Shown here: piece after piece, positions 42,675 to 51,632 of the stretch
Layout of the letters: every line of letters starts with the position of its first letter
Position numbering within the stretch: position 1 is the first letter of the stretch
Origin: Bacillota bacterium
GTDB lineage: Bacteria; Bacillota; Clostridia; Lachnospirales; Lachnospiraceae
Direction: 5' to 3'
NCBI GenBank assembly: GCA_023421505.1
Contig: JAEZTJ010000020.1
Location: forward strand, 1 to 64,000
DNA: 64,000 bases
Made by a program: the position numbers and the translations under genes
Notes under the pieces: model-generated
What the model was told of the DNA's origin: nothing
The model's database searches: none
The model's input: the letters and a program-made list of their open reading frames with translations, nothing else

Positions 42675-45038
42675 TTACAAAGCATTTAATATCGTAAGCT
42701 TACAGCCGCTCTTAATAACAAAGCCATTGCTTAAGGTAATAACAATATTCTTTGTATCTGTTGAATCTGTAGTCAGCAGATTGATCTTTTTATTAGAAAG
42801 ATATATGGTTGCTTTCCCGTTTGATATCTCAGTTGATTGAAGAATTGAGATACCTCCCCAGGTCACATCTGATATACCTACACCGTAGGCTTTATCAAAT
42901 AAAGTTAAGGTTATTGTGAAGTTGATTAAATCTTCCGTAATCGTTTCTTTACTGCCATCAGAATTGGTAATTGTTTTTGTCGTTTCCGGCTTTAAGCTTT
43001 TTTCTGTAATTGACCAGGCAATCGGAGCCTCATCGATAATTGCTGTGTTCACAAGCTTTATAAAGATAGCATTATTTAAGGTTTCTCCATTCGTTAAGGT
43101 AATACGTAAAGGAACTTCGGTATCCGTGATATCGATGAGAGAATTTTCTTCAAAATTGGATACCTTTACTGTAACGGTCGCCGTAGCAACTGTTTTATCC
43201 TCATTGCTTGCGTAATCCACTGAATAATCTGTTCCGTAATTCAAGGTATAGCCGTCGTACTTTAATGTTTTGATTTCCACCGGATTGGAAGTAAAGCTAT
43301 CTATTTTTGATGACTCTGGAACAAATTTCGTTCCCAAATCTAATTTAAACTTGAAGTAACTATCATCATTCGTATCCTTTGACATATAAATTCTGTTAAA
43401 CGTACTCGCAAATTCATCGTTCGGATCCTGTGCCTTCGTCGGATTATTCACGGTTGTTTTCGGATACAGATAAAGTATGACTCCAGCCGTATCCGAACTT
43501 GTGATTACGTCAGAGTTAGCCAGTGTCAGCTCTGCATAAAGCTTCTTCTCCGTAACTGCATCAATAGCTTCCGTTGAAGTTATTTTCGTTGTTATGATAT
43601 ACTTATCTTCCATACGTGTACTATCTGCATTCTTTGCCACCGTACTACTACAGGTTACTGTACCCTTACTGATTCCGTAGGAATCCTTTAAGTTGATAGA
43701 TGATACTGTAGTTGAAGTCGAACTGTATAACCGGAAGCTTAGGTAGCTTAAGCTATCCTCTGTACGGCATACCCCGGCTGTCGAAATCAATGTAGTTAAG
43801 GTAGATGCAGTAGGCGCATCAGGATATACTAATCCTGACGCTTCTGTAACTTCAATTTCCACTGATGCAAGCGTAAAACTAACGGTATCCGTCTTCTGCA
43901 AGGATTTCTTTCTGACATAGATATGACAACCGATGGGAGCACTTTTTTTATCAAAATCTACTGCTGTATTGGAGGAAATAGCTGTCCAGACAGCAGTCTG
44001 ATAGTTTAATTCCTGATACTGCTTCACAATTGTATACTCAAAAGGCACCACAGTGCTAGCTGCCTTTACCTGCAGGGAAACAGTTGAGGAGCTGGTATAG
44101 CTTAAAGAAATACCGCAGGTGTTCCGATCGGGAGGCCCCTCTTGTACCGGTACTGTAATGGTAGATATCTTTGATACCTGCGAGGAACTGGTCGCATTTG
44201 TTCTAAATTGCAGCGTGACCGCAGTTCGTGGTGTTGATGAATTAGTAAATAAGACATTTGAGGCAATATTCTTAAGCAGTAACTCAGTCGAGCTGTTTAT
44301 ATTATGCCAATCGCTATAGGTGCCATCACTATTTACAGTACGGTATGCCATACCTTTTTTGACAGCAATACTAAATCTAGAGCCATCTATCGTAATTTGA
44401 GGGGCCGAGTCCTTCTTCGGAATAGCAACCGCAACCTCCTTACTCGCCCGAGATCCCACATTAGTTATCGCAGTACCATTCACCGGAGCCAGACGAAAAT
44501 ATACTGTTGCTCCATTATTATATAAATAGCTTAATTCGGTGGATAAGGTAGCTGTATTTACAATATTCCAGACCGTGCTGCCATTTTTTCTCCATTCAAT
44601 CGTTCTTGTTCCAGCATTCTTAAAGCTTACTGTATTTTTCACCTTATTAAAGCTGGCTTTAAAATTATCAGCCTGCTTTGGCAGGGTTACTGATATAATT
44701 CCTGTTGATTTGTTTGCTTTAAAGGTTATTACATAATTCTTTACCGTAGGAATCCACGAGATATCCAGAGTTATCGTATTGGCACTGCTGATCTCTCCGG
44801 GTACTGTCTCCCAGGTCTTCTTCTTTGAATCAGAAAAGTATACCTCCGTATCACCTGAATTAACCTGTAAGGTTATGGTACTGTCAAAGTAGTTAATTTC
44901 TTTTACTGATATACTTGCTTCTGAAGCCTTTACTGCCTGGTCGTGAAAGAAGCATGCAAATAATAAAGTTAATATCGCCATAGTCCATATGATAAGACCG
45001 GCTTTTCTTTTTGCGTCTGCGTACATTATTCTATCCAT
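42675..45038 (-). CDS. Large secreted protein of unknown function
   Basis: 787 aa from this start. Signal peptide (about 1-40, ending KASEA). The first ~390 residues repeat the architecture of the downstream paralogue. The remaining ~400 residues add further beta-rich, Thr/Ser/Asp-rich modules of Ig-like look. No recognised enzyme motif, no anchor. ATG 45038 has AAGGAAAGG upstream; an in-frame ATG at 45077 lacks a ribosome site. The two genes are 55 bases apart and co-directional. They may be cell-surface or extracellular matrix proteins. Confidence 0.8.
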   Translation of the reverse strand: MDRIMYADAKRKAGLIIWTMAILTLLFACFFHDQAVKASEASISVKEINYFDSTITLQVNSGDTEVYFSDSKKKTWETVPGEISSANTITLDISWIPTVKNYVITFKANKSTGIISVTLPKQADNFKASFNKVKNTVSFKNAGTRTIEWRKNGSTVWNIVNTATLSTELSYLYNNGATVYFRLAPVNGTAITNVGSRASKEVAVAIPKKDSAPQITIDGSRFSIAVKKGMAYRTVNSDGTYSDWHNINSSTELLLKNIASNVLFTNSSTPRTAVTLQFRTNATSSSQVSKISTITVPVQEGPPDRNTCGISLSYTSSSTVSLQVKAASTVVPFEYTIVKQYQELNYQTAVWTAISSNTAVDFDKKSAPIGCHIYVRKKSLQKTDTVSFTLASVEIEVTEASGLVYPDAPTASTLTTLISTAGVCRTEDSLSYLSFRLYSSTSTTVSSINLKDSYGISKGTVTCSSTVAKNADSTRMEDKYIITTKITSTEAIDAVTEKKLYAELTLANSDVITSSDTAGVILYLYPKTTVNNPTKAQDPNDEFASTFNRIYMSKDTNDDSYFKFKLDLGTKFVPESSKIDSFTSNPVEIKTLKYDGYTLNYGTDYSVDYASNEDKTVATATVTVKVSNFEENSLIDITDTEVPLRITLTNGETLNNAIFIKLVNTAIIDEAPIAWSITEKSLKPETTKTITNSDGSKETITEDLINFTITLTLFDKAYGVGISDVTWGGISILQSTEISNGKATIYLSNKKINLLTTDSTDTKNIVITLSNGFVIKSGCKLTILNAL

Positions 45039-45220
45039 CAGCCTTTCCTTTGTATTGGATATGAAATATACCTCCATGTATGAAACATATCTTTTGCACT
45101 CTATTTAATCCTTTACATGAATTATAAACATAAACCGTAAAACTTTCAATCTTTTTGGTGAAATATAGTAGATAAGTATTAAATTTGATATAAGGACAGC
45201 AATCCAAAGCATATCAAAAC

Positions 45221-45258
45221 AAGGCAATTGCGAAACATAAAATGTCTGCAAATGCCTT
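45221..45258 (-). terminator. hairpin terminator after the GH9 gene
   Basis: AAGGCA (45221-45226) and TGCCTT (45253-45258) close a stem that extends through ATTGC/GCAAA. On the minus strand it is followed by GTTTTG. The left arm also contains AATTGCGAAAC, the motif at the edge of family B, so a repeat fragment may have been recruited. Confidence 0.55.
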
Positions 45259-45270
45259 GTGTAAACACTA

Positions 45271-46920
45271 CTATTTATTCATCGTTTTACTGCTTAAATA
45301 TGCACCCACATATACTGCGGGAGAATTCCAATAAATATCGATCTCATTGGTTGAAAAACTCATTTCGTGGTCAATATAGCACTTGGCAGGGGGCATTCCC
45401 TTACAATATTTTGCAGAAATTTTGTCTAGAAGACCGTCACAGGGACCCCCGGCAATAAGCCCGGGTACCGGTTCTTCAATTCCATCTGCTGCGGACGGCC
45501 TATGATGTGGATGCATTACTCTATTTTCTCCAAATCCGGTTACATAAGAGAAATCCATCGGATTCATACCCAGCAGATAGTCCCAATTATGCTCTATGAT
45601 AACATCATACAAGGCTTCCTTAAGAAGTCGGTTAGCAACGATTAACTGTATACTTTCATTACACAGTATCATGAGGCTTCCCCATAAATACTCGTTCTGT
45701 GCCAGAGTAATTCCATAGCCATTATCCTTACTTCTTTGCTCCAATTCTTTGGAATGCATTAACCACTCCCTTTTCAGAGCATCATAAATCTCCTGCTTCA
45801 CCGGCTGTTCTGTCATAAGATATGCTATACTTCCGTAGCCTCCCACTGAGCGCCAGCCCAAAGTTAGCCTATCCTCTATTATCCCATAATACATAATAAA
45901 ATCGTTATGATACTCTTCCTTCCCAGTCGTCCGATATAACTGAGCTGCTGCCCAGTAACGTTCATCCGTATCCGTAATATCTCCATATTCTCCGGATCTG
46001 ATATTATTCGGATTATGAAATAACAACGGCTCAGGATTTTGTCTTAACCAATGATAAGCTCTTTCGGAAGCCTTCAGACAACGTTTTGCGAAATCAGGAT
46101 CAAACCTTTTATATATTCCTGCGGCCATAGCCATAACAGCTGCATACCCACCGGTTGCCGGACTAGATATATCGAATACAAATAAAGGCTTTTTATCTGT
46201 TTCCGGCATAATCATACGAGAAAAAAATCTTGTCGCAACCTTTGTATAGACAGCGCCGTCACTCTCTCGTTGCATTTTAAATAGAAAATCAAGCCCATAT
46301 CTTATCTCATGAAGAATATCAGCCCCTTCCTTCTCGCTCTCAGGAATATGAATACTATGTTGCAGCGCTTCCTCATGATGCTCATAGGCGAGCAGCAAAT
46401 CTGCAATTGTCTTGACAGAAGCAATCGTATATCTTCCATAATCTCCTGCATCATGCCAGCCACCGATGGTATCAAGCGAAGTAAGCTGCTCCGGATTCGT
46501 ATTTAAAAGCTCCTCCGCGTCCTGTCTAAATAGATAGGAGGGCTGTAAGTGGCAGATGGAATGCTTCCACTTTCCTGCATATTCTTCTTTTAACTCTATT
46601 CCGCATCTTTGATAATAAAAGGCCTTTAGCACTGCATCGGTAAATATTTGATGCTGCATATCTGATATGCAAAAGGCATAAGACTTGTCCTCATTGATTC
46701 TAATGTAATAGCTTCCTGATTTTTGAAATGTACTAAAATCTCCTGAACTTACATAATCCTCGCTGGCTTTATCATACTTAGGCTTTTGTAATTCACCGGT
46801 ATAGCATAATTCATTCTTTTCCGTATCATATATCTCAAAAACTTCACCTTCACCTACATAGATAACCTGCTTACAGCTAAAGGGTGTATATCCCATCTGA
46901 TTTATTCTTATTGCACCCAT
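45271..46920 (-). CDS. Glycoside hydrolase family 9 protein without signal peptide
   Basis: 549 aa. An N-terminal Ig-like CelD_N domain (about 3-85, IRINQMGYTP) is followed by an (alpha/alpha)6 barrel (about 90-540). Catalytic residues are in place: GGWHDAGDYGRY (Asp157/160 pair), VMHPHHRPS and the proton donor Glu526 in STNEIDIYWNSP. GH9 enzymes cleave beta-1,4-glucans or short oligosaccharides. No signal peptide, CBM or dockerin is present, so it is probably cytosolic and acts on imported cellodextrins or related chitooligosaccharides. ATG 46920 follows TGGAGG; an earlier ATG is unsupported. Monocistronic. Confidence 0.9.
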   Translation of the reverse strand: MGAIRINQMGYTPFSCKQVIYVGEGEVFEIYDTEKNELCYTGELQKPKYDKASEDYVSSGDFSTFQKSGSYYIRINEDKSYAFCISDMQHQIFTDAVLKAFYYQRCGIELKEEYAGKWKHSICHLQPSYLFRQDAEELLNTNPEQLTSLDTIGGWHDAGDYGRYTIASVKTIADLLLAYEHHEEALQHSIHIPESEKEGADILHEIRYGLDFLFKMQRESDGAVYTKVATRFFSRMIMPETDKKPLFVFDISSPATGGYAAVMAMAAGIYKRFDPDFAKRCLKASERAYHWLRQNPEPLLFHNPNNIRSGEYGDITDTDERYWAAAQLYRTTGKEEYHNDFIMYYGIIEDRLTLGWRSVGGYGSIAYLMTEQPVKQEIYDALKREWLMHSKELEQRSKDNGYGITLAQNEYLWGSLMILCNESIQLIVANRLLKEALYDVIIEHNWDYLLGMNPMDFSYVTGFGENRVMHPHHRPSAADGIEEPVPGLIAGGPCDGLLDKISAKYCKGMPPAKCYIDHEMSFSTNEIDIYWNSPAVYVGAYLSSKTMNK

Positions 46921-47332
46921 AATTCCTCCATTATTCTTATTCGGATTGGACAATATATGCATCTACTGCAAATATGGTATCTACTATATTTACAATTCAA
47001 GCAATATATCGTTATACAATTAGCCGTTCTTCTTAATATTGGTTATTATAGACTGCAATCATTGGCAGTAAAATGGATTATTCTATACTTAAAATGTTGA
47101 ATTTAATCATAAATTGTAAATTAATTAAAAGCATGCTATAATACTGTGCAGCATGCTTTTTATATACAAAATCATATATAACTCTATATCCTTATATTGT
47201 ATTTTTATACCTATAATATGCTTTTGATCTTCTAATCAAATAAACAGAATTCAACAGGAAGAAATAAAATGAAATCATTTATCAACGATAACTGTCATTT
47301 ATAAACTTTATCTGTTTTGAAGCTAAGAAGCA
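46921..47332. other. 412-base gap, AT-rich, with one hairpin
   Basis: Contains the upstream region of the GH9 gene and the hairpin at 47127-47160. I found no further gene or repeat-family copy. Confidence 0.5.
47127..47160. terminator. bidirectional hairpin terminator
   Basis: AAAAGCATGCT (47127-47137) and AGCATGCTTTT (47150-47160) form a perfect 11-bp stem with a 12-base loop. T-runs at both ends allow either direction. It lies 170 bases past the stop of the minus-strand gene at 47333. Confidence 0.65.
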
Positions 47333-47824
47333 TTATTTCTTATAATCCCTCAGCTTCATTATCTCTGCAGGCAGGTGATCTATTCCTTTAAATTCCGGTA
47401 CAACAATTGATTTAATATTCTCCTTTAACGGTGAGTCTGTATAGGTGATACACATTTGCCAGGCTCCGCCGATACTTCTGCAGTCATCCTCTATAAGAAT
47501 ATCCGGCTTACACTCCCTAACAAGGTCCTTATACTTTTGTTTTTTACCCCGATAATAAAGACTGCTTCCCATAAAACCATGCTTTATTAAAAGCTCAGCC
47601 ATCTCATTCACCTTATTTTTCTTTAAAGAAGTACAATATACAATTTCCACCCCTTGCTTATACCAGTAATTGATAAGTCTGACGCAGTTTCCGATCGGTA
47701 TATAAGCTTTATGATTAAAATGACTAAAAAGTGATTTTGGTTTTAGAATAGTGCCTTCAGCAAACAGCATAATTAACGGATGCTTTGCTTCTTCTTCATC
47801 CTTCCTTAATCTAACTAATGACAT
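47333..47824 (-). CDS. HAD-like protein with degenerate catalytic motif I
   Basis: 163 aa. The layout is that of a small HAD-fold protein: a first strand LIMLF, VEIVYCTSLKKN (motif II position), a lysine-rich RGKKQKYKDL (motif III) and DILIEDDC (motif IV). However motif I reads FAEGT, so the nucleophile Asp is replaced (F) and the acid/base Asp is Glu. It may be a binding protein rather than an enzyme. Monocistronic between the GH9 gene and the J-domain trio. The start has only a weak GGGGTGA site. No functional call is possible. Confidence 0.65.
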   Translation of the reverse strand: MSLVRLRKDEEEAKHPLIMLFAEGTILKPKSLFSHFNHKAYIPIGNCVRLINYWYKQGVEIVYCTSLKKNKVNEMAELLIKHGFMGSSLYYRGKKQKYKDLVRECKPDILIEDDCRSIGGAWQMCITYTDSPLKENIKSIVVPEFKGIDHLPAEIMKLRDYKK

Positions 47825-47906
47825 TCTTCACCCCTATTTAAACAATGAAAACATTCACAGCCCTGTTCATTACAGCGAAGTAATACGTATCTATTCCTAT
47901 ATCCAA

Positions 47907-48440
47907 TTATAATTTAAAATTACTGCGCATTTTGCCCCAAACAAATCGTTGAAAATAATTATAAGCCAAATCATAAATGAACAAAGCAATCTGTCCTACC
48001 AAAATAAAACCAACTATAAAATTCTTATTAATATCACCCTCATAGAAAAGAGCCGGCAGAAACAGTAATGCTGGTATATACATAAGATTAAAGGCAATAT
48101 ATTTTATCACCCACAAAAGCTGCCTTCTAGTATTAAAGCTTTTCACTAAGGCCAGCTTATCATAAGAAAATTCTGCAATTAAAAGGTAAAGGGCCATTGC
48201 TCCATAGGTGATGCAGTAAAGCTTATTCGGTGCCAGCAGAAAGCCAAGAATAATGCTTGCAAGGTAAAAGCCAAAAGCAAAGCGAAGATTACTCTCCCTG
48301 AACGCTATACCCACACAGAAGGCAGCTGCTGCCAGTAAAAATAAGGTGTTAAATTCCAATACGCCGCTAAGAATAATTAAGATTTCTGTAAACGCTAATA
48401 GTAGTCCCAAAAAAGATAATTTTCTCGTACCTAGATGCAT
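47907..48440 (-). CDS. Polytopic membrane protein of unknown function
   Basis: 177 aa, about five to six membrane helices: LGLLLAFTEILIILSGV, FLLAAAAFCVGIAF, FGFYLASIILGFLL and others. No recognised family. It starts inside the last codons of the J-domain gene (10-base overlap), and its ribosome site GGGAGG is in that gene's end, so it is translationally coupled. The context suggests a job together with the J-domain protein and DUF5685 protein. Ends before the HAD-like gene. Confidence 0.7.
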   Translation of the reverse strand: MHLGTRKLSFLGLLLAFTEILIILSGVLEFNTLFLLAAAAFCVGIAFRESNLRFAFGFYLASIILGFLLAPNKLYCITYGAMALYLLIAEFSYDKLALVKSFNTRRQLLWVIKYIAFNLMYIPALLFLPALFYEGDINKNFIVGFILVGQIALFIYDLAYNYFQRFVWGKMRSNFKL

Positions 48441-49054
48441 GGAATCATATCACCTCCCATACATTCACAGCAGGAATCTGCACACCATAGGTCACAGCAA
48501 AGATTACCGGTACCCAAACCTCGACCACTGCCGTAACCTCCGCCATACCCGCCACCATATGCACCGCCATAGCGGTTATTCTGATACCTTTGCCCCTGTG
48601 TCTGTAACTGATTTAGAAAATTCCTATATTCCTGATTATTAGGATCCATATTAACTGCCTGCCTTGCATGGTCGAAAGCCATGACATTATTACCGGAGCC
48701 AGCATTGGCTACTGCACTATAATAATACCATCTTGCAGAACGAAGGGGAACTCGGGAAAGTTCATTCAAAGCTCCGATATAATTCCCTGAATTGATGTAA
48801 TTATAGACGATACGCATCTCCTCGGAATCATCACCTGCGCTGTTAACTCCGCTGTATCCGCCTTCTCTTTCCTTCATGATCTGATCGTAGGCTTCCTGAA
48901 CCTCTTTGAATTTCTCTTCCGCAAGGCTTGCTAGCGGATTATTTGCATAAGAATCCGGGTGATATTTTCTGCTCAACTCCCGGTATGCTCTTTTAATTTC
49001 GTCATTTGAGGCATTTGGTGATACCTCAAGTATCTTGTATGGATTTGTAATCAT
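48431..49054 (-). CDS. J-domain protein with Gly-rich and Cys-rich tail
   Basis: 207 aa. J domain at residues 1-65: YKILEVSPNASNDEIKRAYR and the DnaK-activating HPD tripeptide. A TPR-like helical segment follows (about 75-155, ARWYYYSAVANAGSG.. AVNMDPNN). Then a Gly/Tyr-rich stretch and a Cys-rich tail (CCDLWCADSCCECMGGD) that could bind metal. It lacks the zinc-finger and C-terminal domains of DnaJ, so it recruits DnaK to a specific client. Its first 29 bases overlap the DUF5685 gene. Confidence 0.85.
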   Translation of the reverse strand: MITNPYKILEVSPNASNDEIKRAYRELSRKYHPDSYANNPLASLAEEKFKEVQEAYDQIMKEREGGYSGVNSAGDDSEEMRIVYNYINSGNYIGALNELSRVPLRSARWYYYSAVANAGSGNNVMAFDHARQAVNMDPNNQEYRNFLNQLQTQGQRYQNNRYGGAYGGGYGGGYGSGRGLGTGNLCCDLWCADSCCECMGGDMIPCI

Positions 49055-49892
49055 TTTTTTGTTCCTTCCTTTTTATTCTTTCATCTTGTATTTTTTTTAA
49101 TTTCGTCCAAACACCCTCGTATAGAATATTACGAAGAATATCTGAATCCTGAAGGCACGGAAGCTTCTCAAACTCATTACTACATTGTGCCATCATCATC
49201 ATTAAGATTTCATTGTATTTTTCCTCAAAATCTTCTTGCTCAAAAGAGGCCTTGAGTGGATTGTAACTGTTGTTCTTTCTATCCTTTTCGATGTCATCGT
49301 AGGCATCTAGAATATAGATGAATTTACCCAGATAAAAACCAATCTTTCTTAAGCTGCTCTCCCACCTATCTTTCTGGTAGACAAAAAGCTCTGCCATTAA
49401 TTCGCCAAAGCAGCGGGAAACAGCATCAATATCCGTCTCATTTTTCTTCTCACATTCTTTTAGCTTACTTAAGCTTTCTCGGATAACATCACATTGTCTG
49501 GGATATTTTTTGTTAACCTTTTTATACTGTCGTTTTAACAATGCAGCACCAGAAAACCCCAACATACTTTTCTCGTCCTGCCAGTCATCCAGTAGATGGT
49601 AATAGGTAAGTACTATATTCATATCAGCCACATATTCCGTTATTTCATTACATAACGTATCATGCTTTCTAACAGGGTGCGTTAAGCATCGGTTTTTTTC
49701 TCTGACTGTTTCACATTCATATAATGAAGTCAGAAATATAATTAAAAAGGTCATATCAAAGGACAAGGTCATTTGTCCGAATCTTCCGTACTTTTCTTTT
49801 AATGTTTTACATAATCCACAATAATAAGCCTTATATTTATAAAAATCCTTCATTTTAAGTTCCGGCTTATTAATTACTACATATCCGAACAT
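49026..49892 (-). CDS. DUF5685-family protein
   Basis: 288 aa, mostly helical. It starts FGYVVINKPELKMKDFYKYKAYYCGLCKTLKEKYG, the recognisable start of this family, with Cys pairs at CGLC and a later CLTHPVRKHDTLC. Conserved acidic residues YDDIEKDRKNNSYNPL may bind metal, and the fold is reminiscent of isoprenoid-synthase-like helical proteins. Function unknown. CAGGAGG precedes the ATG. It is the first gene of the trio with the J-domain and membrane proteins. Confidence 0.8.
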   Translation of the reverse strand: MFGYVVINKPELKMKDFYKYKAYYCGLCKTLKEKYGRFGQMTLSFDMTFLIIFLTSLYECETVREKNRCLTHPVRKHDTLCNEITEYVADMNIVLTYYHLLDDWQDEKSMLGFSGAALLKRQYKKVNKKYPRQCDVIRESLSKLKECEKKNETDIDAVSRCFGELMAELFVYQKDRWESSLRKIGFYLGKFIYILDAYDDIEKDRKNNSYNPLKASFEQEDFEEKYNEILMMMMAQCSNEFEKLPCLQDSDILRNILYEGVWTKLKKIQDERIKRKEQKNDYKSIQDT

Positions 49893-50195
49893 GTATCCTC
49901 CTGTTTATGTCATTCGCACAACGAGGTGCGAAAAGGTGCTAGCGGAATGAAGTATTCGCTAAAAGTTTGTATTCTAACAATCATTAGTAGAGTATTCCCA
50001 GGATATCCTGTTTGTCCTTTGTATTAATTATTTCATACATTTTAACTCATAGAATTTTATAAGTATAGCATATATTTCAAATAAATGAAATGCCTATAAA
50101 AAATATCATAATTTTTTAATAAGCTTTTAATAAAACCGGCAGTGAAGAGATTATCCTCACTGCCGGCTATCTGTAAATTTATTTTACTTTTGAAC
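49893..50195. other. 303-base gap with terminator at its right end
   Basis: Contains the upstream region of the DUF5685 gene and the hairpin at 50136-50166. A short TGAGGTGCGAA-type palindrome around 49915-49940 (TTCGCACaacgaGGTGCGAA) resembles a repeat-type leader. Nothing else is recognisable. Confidence 0.5.
50136..50166 (-). terminator. intrinsic terminator after the stalk-domain gene
   Basis: CCGGCAGTGA (50136-50145) and TCACTGCCGG (50157-50166) form a perfect 10-bp GC-rich stem. On the minus strand it is followed by TTTTATT. It lies about 30 bases beyond the stop codon at 50196. Confidence 0.85.
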
Positions 50196-51506
50196 TTACT
50201 TCGTTACTGTAACAGGAAGTGCCGCAACACCACTAAAAGAAGCAGAGGTATTACCAGCCGCATCATATAAAAGTGGACCCGAAGCAATATTAAGAACTAA
50301 TGTGGAACTGCCAAACCCTGTTAATCCAAGGATATCAGCAGAGCCAAGCTGAATGGTTATCGTATTATCACTGCTTACAATACCTACTGATCCTGTACCT
50401 GACAAATTGGTAAGCTGATAGGATTTTCCGAGTATCGTATCATTAAGTGAAATTTTTGTAACATCAACCTTATCGTTTACTGCATTTACTGTAGTTGCAT
50501 TGATAGTAATCGCACTACCGGTTACACTAAAGGCAGCGGAGGATACACTGGTGATTACAGGTGCAGTATAGTCTACAAATAAAGTAGGATTAAGCACATT
50601 ACTAATTACACTTTTACCTTCTGCGTTATAAAGCTTAACGGTAACGATGCCTCCTGCCGGAATAATCGCCTGAAGCTCTACGTTTGTCGGAGTTCCGTCA
50701 GAGGTAGAAAAGCTTACTTTTGTATCAGCTGCATCAATCTGCATATCGGTAGCAACTAGTTTAGAACCAACATAAAGCTCTGCTTTACCGCCTGTTGCCT
50801 GACCTGCTGTAATAGTAGCAGATGCTTCCAGATATAATGTAGTTGTATTAATTGTATTTGCCACTGTTGAAATTCCTATCGGAGTAACTGTAACACTTGT
50901 CGGTAAGTCAAGTCCAGGTACGGTAACAGTTACTTTATCCTTATCAATAGCAGTTCTTACTCCAAGCTTAGCTGCTATGTATTTAATCAGAACTGTCATC
51001 TTCTTATCATTTATTGCTGTAAATATACCTGAATTTGTATCAGCAACACCATTAACCATTACTGATTTCTCCTTGAAGTTAATAACAATTATGGTTGAAC
51101 CTTTTGTTACTGTCAGAACTGCTGTATTCTTATCAAAGGCTACCGCTGCACCCATACCTTTTACCACGGGATTGATTGGAAGCTTGTATTTACCGTACTT
51201 AATTACCGGTGAACCGTTGATTTTAAAGCTTTGCTTCTTTTCTTTAATTTTATTATTACTTTTTGCAGCTTCCTGTTTCTTTTCTTCAAGCTTCTTTGCA
51301 TCCTGCTTAATTACTTCTGGTTTTGCAATTTCCGCTTTTATTTCCTGCTGCTTTTTGTCCTGTTGCTCCTTCTGCTTCTCAACCTGATGTGTTTTCTGCT
51401 TGTTTTGTGCTTGAGTATTCCCAGGTTTTGCATATGCAACTGAGATCGTGCTAAGCAGCAAGGTTACTGTTAGGATAAAACAAATTAATTTTTTCTTATT
51501 CTTCAT
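50196..51506 (-). CDS. Secreted protein with copper-amine-oxidase-N (stalk) domain
   Basis: 436 aa. Signal peptide (1-27, VAYA). Residues about 30-95 are a low-complexity K/Q/E-rich segment. The next ~110 residues form a copper amine oxidase N-terminal-type stalk domain (INGSPVIKYGKYKLPINP, DKKMTVLIKYIAAKLG), common on clostridial surface proteins and without copper chemistry. The rest is beta-rich Ig-like. No SLH or sortase motif. Followed by a strong terminator; monocistronic. Confidence 0.82.
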   Translation of the reverse strand: MKNKKKLICFILTVTLLLSTISVAYAKPGNTQAQNKQKTHQVEKQKEQQDKKQQEIKAEIAKPEVIKQDAKKLEEKKQEAAKSNNKIKEKKQSFKINGSPVIKYGKYKLPINPVVKGMGAAVAFDKNTAVLTVTKGSTIIVINFKEKSVMVNGVADTNSGIFTAINDKKMTVLIKYIAAKLGVRTAIDKDKVTVTVPGLDLPTSVTVTPIGISTVANTINTTTLYLEASATITAGQATGGKAELYVGSKLVATDMQIDAADTKVSFSTSDGTPTNVELQAIIPAGGIVTVKLYNAEGKSVISNVLNPTLFVDYTAPVITSVSSAAFSVTGSAITINATTVNAVNDKVDVTKISLNDTILGKSYQLTNLSGTGSVGIVSSDNTITIQLGSADILGLTGFGSSTLVLNIASGPLLYDAAGNTSASFSGVAALPVTVTK

Positions 51507-51632
51507 GATGTATACCCCTTTCTGGTAGTCATTTCGAAATGCTATAAGTGACCTTTATTCTTTCGCGATTATTTGGTCATATTATATAATTCGAAATTAA
51601 TCTCTGAATTTTTGGGGTATTGAAAAAAATAA

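Noticed and set aside
50977..51387. Antisense hydrophobic open frame of 136 codons opposite the stalk-domain gene
   Set aside because: Its Phe/Leu/Cys-rich translation is the mirror of the K/E/Q-rich repeats of the real gene; no initiation signal.
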